Shown: positions 1 to 9,381, counted from the first letter of the stretch. The stretch: 64,000 nt of DNA from Moheibacter sp035515075 (GCA_035515075.1 DATJBZ010000029.1:82180-146179); one strand, 5' to 3'. A program made the numbers and translations. The notes: generated by a model not told the origin, from the sequence alone.

Positions 1-1155
1 GAATGGTATTTGCAAAATAAAGGACAAAAAGAACTCAATAAATTAAGAAAAAATGATTTAACTAAATTTCTCACTCAACCTGATTATAATTTGAATTTGT
101 TGTTGGAGAACTTCAATTTTAAGTCGTCTATTTTTTTGCATTCCCTTCGAATTTCAGTAGTGACTTTGGTGGGTTATAGCTTAGGTGTTTTGTTTGAATT
201 ACAAAATCCATATTGGATTTTGTTGACGATTGTAATGATCATGCGTCCGACTTATGGATTGACCAAAACGCGCTCCAAGCAAAGAACGATAGGAACTTTA
301 ATCGGTGCTTTGGTGGCGGTAGCTGTTGTTTTCTTGGTGCACAATACATTTGTTTTTGCCTTGTTGGCCTTCATTAGTTTTGTGATTTCATTTGCGATGT
401 TACAAAACAATTACAAATCTTCGGCGGCATTTATTACACTCAGCGTGGTTTTTAGTTATGCGTTAATGGAACCCAATGTTTTTGATGTGATTCAATTCAG
501 GGTAGTGGATACGTTGATTGGAACAGGTTTGGCGATTGTGGCCAATTTGTGGTTGTGGCCTGCTTGGGAAATCAAAAACTTTGACACTACTTTATTGGAT
601 GTTTTGAAAGCGAATCGTAAATATTTAAAAGAAGTCAGTACTTATTATCAAAATGTAGGCGAACCCAGGCAAGAATATCGATTGTCGAGGAAACAAGCTT
701 TTTTGGCGATGTCCGAATTAAATGCTTCCTTTCAAAGAATGGCGCAAGAGCCTAAATCTCAGCAAAATGAAATGGATAAAGTCTATGAAATTGCGATGTT
801 GAACCACACTTTTTTGGTCGCTTCGGCTTCGTTGGGAACTTATGCAATCAATCATCCGACGACGCCAGCTTCTGATAATTTTCATCAAGTTATGACGCAT
901 ATTGATGAAAATTTGGCTTGGGCAGAATTGATTTTAACAGAACGAATCACCAAATTCTCTGTACCAACTTCACACGAAATTCTTCAATCTACTTATGGTC
1001 ATCAATTGAAAGAAATCGTAGAATTGGACGTGATGGATGATGAGATAGAAATGAATTTAAAAATTGAAGAAGCCCATTTGGTGTTTGAATTATTGAAATG
1101 GTTGTTGAGTTTAAGCCATAAAAACTTAAAGTTATTGAAAGAAATGGATTGGTAA
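1..1155 (+). CDS. FUSC/YccS-like membrane protein, C-terminal part
   Basis: The frame is open from the first base of the window, so the gene starts upstream and only the last ~384 residues are present. They contain about five hydrophobic helices (roughly residues 40-185 of the visible part) with the motif PYWILLTIVMIMRP followed by a basic stretch and GTLIGA, which is characteristic of the FUSC family (YccS/YhfK, aromatic-acid exporter-like). The helices are followed by a ~190-residue soluble, mostly helical tail. Full-length relatives are about 700 residues with two membrane bundles; this looks like the second bundle plus the cytoplasmic tail. Substrate cannot be inferred. Inner-membrane location is expected. 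The next gene has its own promoter, so this is probably the end of a transcription unit. Confidence 0.75.
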   Translation, partial: EWYLQNKGQKELNKLRKNDLTKFLTQPDYNLNLLLENFNFKSSIFLHSLRISVVTLVGYSLGVLFELQNPYWILLTIVMIMRPTYGLTKTRSKQRTIGTLIGALVAVAVVFLVHNTFVFALLAFISFVISFAMLQNNYKSSAAFITLSVVFSYALMEPNVFDVIQFRVVDTLIGTGLAIVANLWLWPAWEIKNFDTTLLDVLKANRKYLKEVSTYYQNVGEPRQEYRLSRKQAFLAMSELNASFQRMAQEPKSQQNEMDKVYEIAMLNHTFLVASASLGTYAINHPTTPASDNFHQVMTHIDENLAWAELILTERITKFSVPTSHEILQSTYGHQLKEIVELDVMDDEIEMNLKIEEAHLVFELLKWLLSLSHKNLKLLKEMDW

Positions 1156-1160
1156 AATTG

Positions 1161-1192
1161 TTGAATTCTTTGTTGAATTAAGTTTACATTTG
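1161..1192 (+). promoter_or_regulatory. Bacteroidota-type promoter for the GNAT-nitrilase gene
   Basis: TTG at 1161-1163, 21-nt spacer, then TACATTTG at 1185-1192, a full match to the TAnnTTTG -7 element. The expected start of transcription lies near 1199, giving a leader of about 17 nt before ATG 1216. Confidence 0.6.
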
Positions 1193-1215
1193 AATAAAAT
1201 AAATCCATTTAAGTC

Positions 1216-2718
1216 ATGAAAGTATCCGTCAGACAACTAAAATTAGCCGATTATGAAAGTTTGAAAGCTTCGATGATCGAAGCCTACAAAGACAATGACG
1301 AATATTGGCAAAAGAAATCGATCAATAAACTTATTGAGATTTTTCCTGAAGGTCAAATTTGTGTCGAGGTCGATGGAAAAGTTGCGGCTTGCGCTTTGTC
1401 GATTGTTGTTTTGTATGAATTGTATGGCAATGACCACAATTACAAAGAAATCACAGGGAATTTCACTTTTGATACACACAACAACGATGGTGATATTTTG
1501 TATGGCATTGAAATATTTGTCAATCCAGAATTTCGGGGATTGCGTTTGGGGAGACGATTGTACAATGAAAGAAAGGATTTGTGTGAAAAATTAAATCTCA
1601 AAGGCATTGTCATCGGCGGTCGAATTCCCAATTACCACAAATACAGCCATGAAATGTCACCGCGAGATTACATTTCAATGGTGCGTTCCAAAGAAATTCA
1701 TGATCCTGTGTTGAATTTTCAATTGGCCAATAACTTTCATGTGATCCGAGTATTAAAAAATTATTTGATCGGTGATGCGCAATCTGAAGAATATGGGGTT
1801 TTGTTGCAATGGAACAATATTTATTATTCCAAAAAACGAAACGCCATGACCGACAGCATCATTCGTTTGGGGATGGTGCAATGGCAAATGCGGCATTTCA
1901 AGGATCTGGATGCTTTCTTTGAGCAAGTCGAGTTTTTTGTGGATGTATTGGCGGATTACAAATCGGATTTTGTGGTTTTTCCTGAGTTTTTCAATACGCC
2001 TTTGTTGGCGCCTTTCAATCATTTGCCCGAACATGAAGCCATGCGCGCTTTGGCGGAATTGACCGATGAAATCAAAAAGAAAATCTCTGAGTTTGCGATT
2101 GCCTACAATGTCAACATCATTTCTGGCAGCATGCCTTATGTGGAAGATGGCGCGATCTACAATGTGTCGTATGTTTTGCATAGAAATGGAAAAATCAACG
2201 AATACCGAAAAATCCATATCACACCCAACGAAAAAAAATACTATGGATTTACGGGCGGCAATGAAGTAAAAGTCATCGATACCGATTGTGGGAAAATTGG
2301 TGTTTTGATTTGTTATGATGTTGAATTTCCAGAATTGTCCAGAATTTTAGCCGACCAAGGCATGAAGATTTTATTTGTGCCTTATTTGACCGATACGCGA
2401 AACGCATACAACCGCGTAAGGGCTTGTGCACAAGCGCGTGCAATTGAAAATGAATGTTATGTGGCGATCACAGGTTGTGTCGGAAATTTGCCTGGTGTAA
2501 GCAATATGGACATACAGTTTGGGCAAGCAGCGGTTTTCACGCCTTCAGATTTTTCATTTCCCGAAAATGCCATCAAAGCCGAAGCTACGCCCAATACCGA
2601 AATGACCATCATCGCCGATGTCGATTTGATTTTGTTGAAAGATTTGCATTACAATGGTTCGGTCCAAACGATGAACGATCGCAGAAAAGATTTGTACGAA
2701 GTGCGTTTAAAGGAGTGA
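1216..2718 (+). CDS. GNAT acetyltransferase-carbon-nitrogen hydrolase fusion protein
   Basis: A 500-residue two-domain protein. Residues 1-200 are a GNAT N-acetyltransferase fold, with the acetyl-CoA-binding loop RGLRLG at 107-112. Residues ~213-495 are a nitrilase-superfamily (carbon-nitrogen hydrolase) domain with the complete catalytic triad: Glu257 in FPEF, Lys332 in RKIHITP and Cys366 in LICYDVEFPEL. The nitrilase half should hydrolyse a C-N bond of an amide or nitrile and the GNAT half acylate an amine; the shared substrate is not known to me. This fused architecture recurs in Bacteroidota. The start codon is supported by a promoter 24 nt upstream. It is likely a single-gene unit between the FUSC gene and the AraC regulator. 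Confidence 0.85.
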   Translation: MKVSVRQLKLADYESLKASMIEAYKDNDEYWQKKSINKLIEIFPEGQICVEVDGKVAACALSIVVLYELYGNDHNYKEITGNFTFDTHNNDGDILYGIEIFVNPEFRGLRLGRRLYNERKDLCEKLNLKGIVIGGRIPNYHKYSHEMSPRDYISMVRSKEIHDPVLNFQLANNFHVIRVLKNYLIGDAQSEEYGVLLQWNNIYYSKKRNAMTDSIIRLGMVQWQMRHFKDLDAFFEQVEFFVDVLADYKSDFVVFPEFFNTPLLAPFNHLPEHEAMRALAELTDEIKKKISEFAIAYNVNIISGSMPYVEDGAIYNVSYVLHRNGKINEYRKIHITPNEKKYYGFTGGNEVKVIDTDCGKIGVLICYDVEFPELSRILADQGMKILFVPYLTDTRNAYNRVRACAQARAIENECYVAITGCVGNLPGVSNMDIQFGQAAVFTPSDFSFPENAIKAEATPNTEMTIIADVDLILLKDLHYNGSVQTMNDRRKDLYEVRLKE

Positions 2719-2834
2719 GTGAAAATATTTTTGTACAACGATCAAGGAATTTTCCAGATCAAAAAAGACACATTGATTCAAATGTATTAATCATTAAACT
2801 CACTTTTTAGTTGACTGGTTTCGGGATGGTTGAG

Positions 2835-2865
2835 TTGTTTTATTGAGAAATGTTGATTAAATTTA
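2835..2865 (+). promoter_or_regulatory. Probable promoter of the AraC-family gene
   Basis: TTG at 2835-2837, 20-nt spacer, TAAATTTA at 2858-2865 (seven of eight bases of TAnnTTTG). Initiation near 2872 would give a ~40-nt leader before ATG 2911. Confidence 0.35.
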
Positions 2866-2910
2866 GGCTGAGTTTTTCAAGCCAATTTCAACGCTAAAAT
2901 GTGACACCCA

Positions 2911-3717
2911 ATGAAAGCCTTCGTTTTTTTTCCATCATTGGAAATGCACGCATTTCTTTCTAAAATCGTTTATTTAGAAAACGAAGAAGAGGTTTTTGGT
3001 TTTCAAAGCATTCCACGAAATCATCCAGCCATATTTTTTGTTTCTCCAGAGAGTGGGAGTTTAGACATTCACATTGGCCAAAATTATTTTCAACTTAAAG
3101 AAAACCATGTTTATTTTGCTGGATTGGGTTTTCATCCTTCCCAAATGAAATTCAATGCCCAAGCAAAAATGTGGGTGCTGATGTTGCAACCTCAAGTTGC
3201 TGAAATGTTTTTTGGGGATGCTGCGAAAGCTTTTGTCAACCAGATTTACTGTGTGACCGACACGCATTATCATTGGCGGTGGCTGGCAGAGCAATTGTGG
3301 GAACAACCCAAGAGCCTTGTAGAAAGTATACGCTTTTTAGAAAAACGGATTGCTCAGCAACTGAAGTCGCCGAAAATTAAACCTAGCGTTTCACTGGCAT
3401 TGCACCATATTTACAATGCCAATGGTGTTTTGAGCATCAATGATTTGGCGAAAAACACCTATACCTGCAACCGAAACCTTCTGAGACAATTCAACGAATC
3501 CATAGGTGTCAACCCCAAAACCTTCAGTGACATGATCCGTTTTTCAAAGCTAATGGAACAATTGATGCAACGACCTGTTTCCAATTTAGATGTACTCGCT
3601 TTTCAATTTGGCTATTATGACCTGTCACATCTCAACAAAGATTTCATTCGCTTTTTGGGCAGTGTTTTGTATGGATTAAGTGACAAAGAAAAATCTTTGA
3701 ATCAACATTGGGTTTAA
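2911..3717 (+). CDS. AraC-family transcriptional regulator
   Basis: 268 residues. The C-terminal ~100 residues form the double helix-turn-helix of the AraC/XylS family: the first helix-turn-helix lies around INDLAKNTYTCNRNLLRQF and the second ends in the family signature region YDLSHLNKDFIRFLG. The N-terminal ~150 residues are a sensing domain with cupin-like character but no recognised ligand signature. It is expected to bind DNA in the cytoplasm. The downstream neighbour is a secreted prolyl oligopeptidase preceded by a GTTCGG/CCGAAC inverted repeat, so local regulation of that gene is possible but not shown. Confidence 0.8.
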   Translation: MKAFVFFPSLEMHAFLSKIVYLENEEEVFGFQSIPRNHPAIFFVSPESGSLDIHIGQNYFQLKENHVYFAGLGFHPSQMKFNAQAKMWVLMLQPQVAEMFFGDAAKAFVNQIYCVTDTHYHWRWLAEQLWEQPKSLVESIRFLEKRIAQQLKSPKIKPSVSLALHHIYNANGVLSINDLAKNTYTCNRNLLRQFNESIGVNPKTFSDMIRFSKLMEQLMQRPVSNLDVLAFQFGYYDLSHLNKDFIRFLGSVLYGLSDKEKSLNQHWV

Positions 3718-3767
3718 GTAAAATGTCCGTTTTTTACAAGCAATTGATTTAAAATCAGATTAATTTA

Positions 3768-3792
3768 GTTCGGAAATTAAAAACTACCGAAC
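3768..3792 (+). promoter_or_regulatory. Inverted repeat just before the prolyl oligopeptidase start
   Basis: Perfect 6-bp arms, GTTCGG (3768-3773) and CCGAAC (3787-3792), separated by 13 nt and ending one base before ATG 3794. The left arm touches a TAATTTAG (3761-3768), a one-mismatch -7 element. It could be an operator across the transcription start or a 5'-leader hairpin; which one cannot be decided here. Confidence 0.35.
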
Positions 3793-3793
3793 G

Positions 3794-5953
3794 ATGAAAA
3801 AGCTGAGATTATTTACATTATTTGTGTTATTCGCTTATTGCCTCAATGCACAAATGTTTCGCTATCCACCGACTCAAACAGTTCAAGTGGAGGACAATTA
3901 TTTTGGAACGACAATTCAAGATCCTTACCGTTGGCTGGAGGATTTAAAGGCTCCAGAAGTGAAGGATTGGTTTCAATTGCAAGCAGATTTTACCAAAAAT
4001 TATTTGCACAAAATTAATGGTAGAGAAAAGCTACTGAAAAACATTCAAGCATTGACCCAAATGCGGGGAGACATTATCGGTAAACCTTACAAAAGCCAAA
4101 ATCATTATTACTATCTCAAAGCACTTAAAGGCGACAACTTTTACAGTCTCTATCAACGAGACACAAAATCAGGCAAAGAAACATTGTTTTTTGATGGGCA
4201 AGCCTATAAAAAAGGAAGCAAAATCAATGATTTTGTGGTCAACGATCAAGGGAATGTAATGGCGTTAAAAATTCAAGAAGAAGGCCGAGAGATTTGCGAA
4301 GTTATTTTTATGAAATTGCCCGAACAAACAATTTTAAAGGACAAATTGTATCCTATTTGGGGTGAATTTCCAATTAACTTTTTACCCGATGGTAAAGCGA
4401 TGGTTTATACCCAATTGGTTACTTCAGATCCGAACAGCAAGGAATTGTTGAAAAACATGAAAGTCAAGTTGCATGTTTTGGGAACTAACTCCGAAAAAGA
4501 CAAAATCTTGTTCTCAGCAACAACTCATCCTGAACTCAAAGTTTTGCCAGAAAAACTTCCATTTGTAACATTTTCTGCGGATAATCAAACCATTTTTATA
4601 GGCATGGCCGCTGCGACCAATTATTATGAAAGCGTTTTCTATACTGAAGTTAAGCAACTGAATGAACCTAAAATACAATGGAAACCATTGATCAAAGCGA
4701 CTGATCAAATCGCCAGTTTCAATCTGATAGACAATCAAATTTTCTTTGTCACTTTTAAAAATGCGCCTCATTTCAAAATAGGGGTAACTCAATTGGATCA
4801 GCCTAATTTTGACCACGCAAAAACCATCGTACCCAGCGGAGAAGAAACAATTACTTTCCTTGAATCAACTAAAAATTATTTGTTTTTTGAAAAAAGCAAT
4901 GGCGTCACTTCGACTTTGTATCGATTGGATCCTAAAAATCATCAAATAACCCAATTGATCACTCCTGGAGGTATAAATTTAGGCACTGCTTTGAACAAGA
5001 ATGAATCGGATGGGGTGGTGGTGAGGAACACCAATTGGCTCAGTCCAATTTATTTTTTGGAAGTGGACTTGTCCCAATCATCAACAGCGGTAGAGAGCAA
5101 GTGGTTGAATACTGAACGAAACTTCCCTGATTTTACGCAACAATTTGACATCCAAGAATTGGAAATACCAGGACACGATGGCGTGATGATTCCGCTTTCC
5201 ATCATTTATCCCAAAAATATCAAAATGGATGGCACAACGCCTTGTTACATCACTGGATACGGTGGTTATGGAATTTCATTTTACCCCTCTTTTTTGGCGG
5301 AAGAAATCGCATTTTTGCAACAAGGCGGCATGATCGCCATTGCACACGTTAGAGGGGGCGGAGAGAAAGGGGAGGATTGGTACCAAGCGGGCAGACGAGA
5401 AACCAAACCCAATACCTGGAAGGATTTCATCTCAAGTGCAGAATATTTGATTCGTGAAAAATACACTTCGCCGCAAAAACTCATCGGTGAAGGAACGAGC
5501 GCGGGTGGAATTTTGATTGGGCGCGCAATGACGGAAAGACCCGATTTGTTTGCAGTGGCCATCAATAATGTAGGGATGACCCAAGTGTTAAGAAATGAAG
5601 CGACTGCCAATGGCGACAACCATATCCCCGAAATGGGTTCTGTGAAAATTAAAGCGGATGTTCCGGCGTTGATCGAAATGGATGTGCAATCAAAGATCCG
5701 GTCAGGCGTGAACTATCCCGCAACTTTGACGATTACTGGCATCAATGATTCCCGTGTTGCTCCTTGGATGCCCGCAAAATTTACAGCGGCTTTGCAAAAG
5801 CATTCTACCTCGGGCAAACCCATTTTGCTTTCGGTCAATTACAAAGGTAGCCACGGACCCAATGACATTGCAGCTTATCATTCACAACTTGCAGATATAT
5901 TTTCGTTTGCCTTGTGGCAAATTGGACATCCTGATTTTCAACTGACTCAATAA
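3794..5953 (+). CDS. Prolyl oligopeptidase family serine peptidase (S9), exported
   Basis: 719 residues, the usual length for S9A prolyl oligopeptidases. Residues 1-19 are a signal peptide ending at LNAQ. A seven-blade propeller region fills roughly 70-450 and the alpha/beta-hydrolase peptidase domain the rest. The catalytic triad is visible: Ser569 in GTSAGG, Asp652 in GINDSRV and His687 in GSHG. The enzyme cleaves short peptides after proline, here most likely in the periplasm or at the cell surface. The AraC-type regulator upstream is in the same orientation but 76 nt away. Confidence 0.9.
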   Translation: MKKLRLFTLFVLFAYCLNAQMFRYPPTQTVQVEDNYFGTTIQDPYRWLEDLKAPEVKDWFQLQADFTKNYLHKINGREKLLKNIQALTQMRGDIIGKPYKSQNHYYYLKALKGDNFYSLYQRDTKSGKETLFFDGQAYKKGSKINDFVVNDQGNVMALKIQEEGREICEVIFMKLPEQTILKDKLYPIWGEFPINFLPDGKAMVYTQLVTSDPNSKELLKNMKVKLHVLGTNSEKDKILFSATTHPELKVLPEKLPFVTFSADNQTIFIGMAAATNYYESVFYTEVKQLNEPKIQWKPLIKATDQIASFNLIDNQIFFVTFKNAPHFKIGVTQLDQPNFDHAKTIVPSGEETITFLESTKNYLFFEKSNGVTSTLYRLDPKNHQITQLITPGGINLGTALNKNESDGVVVRNTNWLSPIYFLEVDLSQSSTAVESKWLNTERNFPDFTQQFDIQELEIPGHDGVMIPLSIIYPKNIKMDGTTPCYITGYGGYGISFYPSFLAEEIAFLQQGGMIAIAHVRGGGEKGEDWYQAGRRETKPNTWKDFISSAEYLIREKYTSPQKLIGEGTSAGGILIGRAMTERPDLFAVAINNVGMTQVLRNEATANGDNHIPEMGSVKIKADVPALIEMDVQSKIRSGVNYPATLTITGINDSRVAPWMPAKFTAALQKHSTSGKPILLSVNYKGSHGPNDIAAYHSQLADIFSFALWQIGHPDFQLTQ

Positions 5954-5956
5954 ATG

Positions 5957-5985
5957 TTTCAATATGAAAAAGCTATTTATTGAAA
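5957..5985. terminator. Hairpin between convergent genes
   Basis: TTTCAATA (5957-5964) and TATTGAAA (5978-5985) form a perfect 8-bp inverted repeat with a 13-nt loop just after the stop of the prolyl oligopeptidase. There is no clear T-tract, so it is a weak terminator candidate between this gene and the convergent DUF2461 gene. Confidence 0.3.
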
Positions 5986-6077
5986 TATGCGGTCATTTCC
6001 CTTGGATAGAACAGCCTGAGTAGTTTTATGAAGTGTTGAATTTATTTTTTGAAGATTAATTGTTTGAAATGAATTCA

Positions 6078-6737
6078 TTAGACCAATCTTTCACCATTCA
6101 AATCAGTCAACAAAACATCGGTCATATAATCCAGAAAAGGTCTTCCTTGTTGAAAAATAGTGACTACTTTTTTTAGGAAATCTGCATGTGAAACCTCTTC
6201 ATCAGTAAAAGAATGCGTGAGCAAAAACTGTTTCTTTCTGAGCAATTCAATGCGTTCATGATTTTTTTCAAAACCTTTGGGTGCTGTTTTCAATTCATCA
6301 CCATATAAACTGCCAAATGTATTTTGAATGGCTTTAGAATTTAAAATTTTCTCCAATTCATCATCTTCTTCAATTTCTTTTCTGATGCGCAGTAAATCCT
6401 CTTTATTTGGCCCCCAGAAGCCCAAGCCAGCAAACGAATTCCCAGGTTCTATATGAAGATAATAACCGCCACGATAATTGGGTTTTTGTCTGCCCATAAA
6501 CATCGAAAAATGATTTTTATAAGGTGTTTTGTCTTGGGTAAAACGCAAATCCCGATAGATTCGGTACATTTTCATCGGTTCTAAAAAATCAGTCAACTGC
6601 AATGCATCATGAATGGATTGAAAATCCACCAAAGCACTTTCTTTGGCTTGTTCAAACATTGCTTTGTGTTCGTTGAACCAATCACGGTTGTTGTTTTGTG
6701 CTAATTTTTTCAGAAATTCTAAAACCTGTTTGTCCAT
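6078..6737 (-). CDS. DUF2461 family protein
   Basis: 219 residues counted from the ATG at 6737; an ATA/ATC-rich extension further upstream in the same frame is unlikely to be coding. The conserved pattern of the DUF2461 family is recognisable: an N-terminal NNRDWFNEHK, RIYRDLRFTQDKTPYKNHF near residue 75, then GGYYLHIEP and AGLGFWGP. The family is widespread in Bacteroidota and its biochemical role is unknown to me. No signal peptide, so cytoplasmic. It is a lone gene convergent with the prolyl oligopeptidase and divergent from the histidine kinase. Confidence 0.8.
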   Translation of the reverse strand: MDKQVLEFLKKLAQNNNRDWFNEHKAMFEQAKESALVDFQSIHDALQLTDFLEPMKMYRIYRDLRFTQDKTPYKNHFSMFMGRQKPNYRGGYYLHIEPGNSFAGLGFWGPNKEDLLRIRKEIEEDDELEKILNSKAIQNTFGSLYGDELKTAPKGFEKNHERIELLRKKQFLLTHSFTDEEVSHADFLKKVVTIFQQGRPFLDYMTDVLLTDLNGERLV

Positions 6738-7043
6738 TTTTTTGTAAAGATATTTATTTCTTACACAATCAATCAATGTGCATCTATCTTTTCAAGTTAA
6801 ATCAAATGGTGAAATTTTGTACAGTAGTTGAATGACACGAAGATAGTTTATGAGAAAATCGAAAAAATCATCACCCAAAAACTTCAATTACTTTTTGCAT
6901 TAAATATTTGCCCATCAAAAATAAAAATGCATAAAATTTGATTTTAAAAAACATTAGGCTTTATCTTTGAGCGTATTTGTGTTCAACACAAAATCATGAA
7001 ACCGATAGAGATTGGTATAGTTTTTCAAGTGTATCTTTAAAAA
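6738..7043. other. Divergent intergenic region with kinase promoter and 14-codon ORF
   Basis: About 306 nt between the leftward DUF2461 gene and the rightward histidine kinase. It contains the kinase promoter (6937-6969) and, after it, a small ORF at 6996-7040 (14 codons, MKPIEIGIVFQVYL) whose TAA lies 3 nt before the kinase start. I see nothing else there. Confidence 0.5.
6937..6969 (+). promoter_or_regulatory. Bacteroidota-type promoter of the two-component operon
   Basis: TTTG at 6937-6940, 21-nt spacer, TATCTTTG at 6962-6969, a full TAnnTTTG match. Transcription from about 6976 would include the 14-codon ORF at 6996 before the kinase. Confidence 0.6.
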
Positions 7044-8777
7044 TTGATTATTTTCACTTCCAAATACAGACAAATCACCCATTACTCATTGATTGCTTGC
7101 GCATTGTTAATTCAATTGATCGTAGCGTTTTTTCTGTACAATGAATATTTCAATGAAAAAGAATTGAACGCGATCCAAACCCAAATGCAAGAAACCCGGG
7201 AGTTGAAGCGTTTGATCCAATCTTCGAGAAATGATTTGACCCATGCCCAAACTTTGTTGTTTTCTTATACACAAAACAAATCCAAAAAGGATTTATTGGC
7301 TTATTTCAAATCCATACAATCCGCCAAGAACAACCTCAATACTTTGAAAGAATTTGAGCAAAGAATTCAGTGGAAAAAAATGGAAACTTCAGAAAAAGAA
7401 GCGTTGGATTTGGAGTCGTTCCATCAATTGATCGATTCGGTGTATCATTTGACTGAAAATTTAACCATCGAAGACAAAAAATTTGACCTCAAAGAAATTG
7501 AAGTTAAAAATGACTTTCAAGAATTCAAGGTCGAAGTCATTCATTCTGAAGACAGTTTGCCCAAAAAGAAATTTTTCCCAAGATTGAAAGATGCAGTTAA
7601 AGGAAAGGTGGACGTTAAAGTCGATACCGTGTTCATTACCACAGTGTATGGACAATCAGTCAATGCAGAAGAGATCCAAAAACAAATGGACAGCACGGTC
7701 CAAGCCATCGAATCTCATTACCGAAATGAAATGAGGAAGTATGAAAATCACCTGTCGCAGATCAGTGGAAAAAACACCCAAATTTCACGGATTTATGAAA
7801 ACCTGATCGATTCGGGCAATGGTTTGATGCTCGCGTATGATGGCTTGATTGATGGCTTGCAATCGGATTTGGAAGACCAGTTTTACCACCGAAATTCAGT
7901 CAGTTTAAAAATAAGAAGAGCGACCATTATCGGTTTGTTAACGATGACTTTTTTGATGTTGTTGGCATTGATTTTTTATACGCGAGAATCTTTCAAATTG
8001 GAAAAAGCGCTTAAATCAGCCAATGACCAAGTGAAAGGACATTTGCAGTTCAAAAATAGAATTCTGGGCATGCTGAGCCATGAAATTCGCTCTCCTTTGA
8101 AAATCATGAATATTTTCATCGGAAAAATTGATCGGCAAGTACAGCAACCCAAAGTCAATGGGTATTTGAAATCGATGAAATTCACCAACGATTCTTTGTT
8201 GTTGCAAGCCAACCAGATTTTAGAATACACCAAGAACGAACAGAAAAAATTGACTTTGGAAGAAATTGAATTCAACTTGCGTCATTTTATCCAAGAAATC
8301 ACCGATTCTTTCCAGGTTTTCATCGAAGCCAAGGGCAATCATTTTGAAACAAATGTCGAAATCGACGCAGCCTTGATAATTGTGTCGGATTCGCCCAAAA
8401 TCCATCAGATTTTCGCCAACATTTTGGGCAATGCCAATAAATTCACAGAAAACGGCAAGATCCAATTGCATGCATTCGCTCGCATGATTGGTGACAAAAG
8501 AATTGGGTTGAAAGTGAAAATTTCAGATACAGGTATGGGCATTTCCGAGCAAGATTTGCAATACATTTTCGAACCGTATTACCAAGGTGCATTGTCCGAA
8601 AAAGTACAAAATTTAGGTGTAGGTTTGGGCTTGAATTTGTGCAAAGAGCTGGTTGCTTTGTTCGATGGCGAATTGAAAGTGGAAAGCGAATTGGGCGTTG
8701 GCACAACTGTTGAATTTGAAATTTTTCTAAACAAACAAAATCTATTGAATGATGGTTCGAATTTTATTGGCAGATGA
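7044..8777 (+). CDS. Membrane sensor histidine kinase
   Basis: 577 residues. Helix 1 is at ~12-32 and helix 2 at ~292-313; between them lies a ~260-residue, coiled-coil-rich sensor region expected in the periplasm. The HisKA dimerisation box has His346 in MLSHEIRSPLK. The HATPase domain has an N box around residues 453-467, DTGMGI at 495-500 and GVGLGLNL at 525-532. The only start that keeps helix 1 is the TTG at 7044, since an in-frame TAA lies at 7038-7040 and the first ATG falls after the helix. The 3' end overlaps the response regulator start by 29 nt, so the pair is translationally linked. The signal is unknown. Confidence 0.88.
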   Translation: MIIFTSKYRQITHYSLIACALLIQLIVAFFLYNEYFNEKELNAIQTQMQETRELKRLIQSSRNDLTHAQTLLFSYTQNKSKKDLLAYFKSIQSAKNNLNTLKEFEQRIQWKKMETSEKEALDLESFHQLIDSVYHLTENLTIEDKKFDLKEIEVKNDFQEFKVEVIHSEDSLPKKKFFPRLKDAVKGKVDVKVDTVFITTVYGQSVNAEEIQKQMDSTVQAIESHYRNEMRKYENHLSQISGKNTQISRIYENLIDSGNGLMLAYDGLIDGLQSDLEDQFYHRNSVSLKIRRATIIGLLTMTFLMLLALIFYTRESFKLEKALKSANDQVKGHLQFKNRILGMLSHEIRSPLKIMNIFIGKIDRQVQQPKVNGYLKSMKFTNDSLLLQANQILEYTKNEQKKLTLEEIEFNLRHFIQEITDSFQVFIEAKGNHFETNVEIDAALIIVSDSPKIHQIFANILGNANKFTENGKIQLHAFARMIGDKRIGLKVKISDTGMGISEQDLQYIFEPYYQGALSEKVQNLGVGLGLNLCKELVALFDGELKVESELGVGTTVEFEIFLNKQNLLNDGSNFIGR

Positions 8778-9381
8778 CCACCACATAGTTCGGCAAGGAC
8801 TGGAATTCATGATCGAAGACATCTTGGGTGAATTCGAAATCATCCATGCAGCATCCATTCAAGACATCAAAGAACAGTTTCAAACACAAGCATTGGATTT
8901 TGCGATTTTGGATGCCCAATTGCCCGATGGAAACTGTTTGGACATTTTGACCGAAATCAGCCAACAATTTCCAGAAGTAAAGATCATGGTTTTCAGTAGT
9001 TTTGATGAAGAAATTTATGCTTTGCGATTCATCGAAGCGGGTGCGGATGGTTTTTTGAGCAAATTGAGCAGTGAAGAAGAAATCAAAACTGCCTTGGTAC
9101 AATTGTTCAAAAATGGGCAATACCATTCTCCATTGACCCAAGCACTTTTGAAAATCCAACAACACCAACCCAATGCGCTCAATCCACTCAATCAATTGTC
9201 AGAAAGAGAACTGGAAATCGCAAAGTTGTATGCCAAAGGCTTCGAAAATTTAGAAATTGCCAATGAATTGTCCATCAAACAAAACACGGTGAGCACGTAT
9301 AAAAAAAGAATTTATGACAAATTGGGCATTGATAAATTGATCGATCTGATCGACCTCATGAAGAAATACCACGATTATTAA
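8749..9381 (+). CDS. NarL/FixJ-type response regulator
   Basis: 210 residues. An N-terminal receiver domain has the acidic pocket DD at 9-10 and the phosphoacceptor Asp55 in AILDAQLPDG; the C-terminal ~60 residues are a LuxR-type helix-turn-helix (LSERELEIAKLYAKG and the recognition segment KQNTVSTYKKRIYDKLGI). It should be phosphorylated by the kinase whose 3' end it overlaps. Two ATGs lie in tandem (8749, 8752). The following gene, a membrane glycosyltransferase, starts 133 nt downstream in the same direction and might be a target, but no evidence in the sequence shows this. Confidence 0.9.
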   Translation: MMVRILLADDHHIVRQGLEFMIEDILGEFEIIHAASIQDIKEQFQTQALDFAILDAQLPDGNCLDILTEISQQFPEVKIMVFSSFDEEIYALRFIEAGADGFLSKLSSEEEIKTALVQLFKNGQYHSPLTQALLKIQQHQPNALNPLNQLSERELEIAKLYAKGFENLEIANELSIKQNTVSTYKKRIYDKLGIDKLIDLIDLMKKYHDY

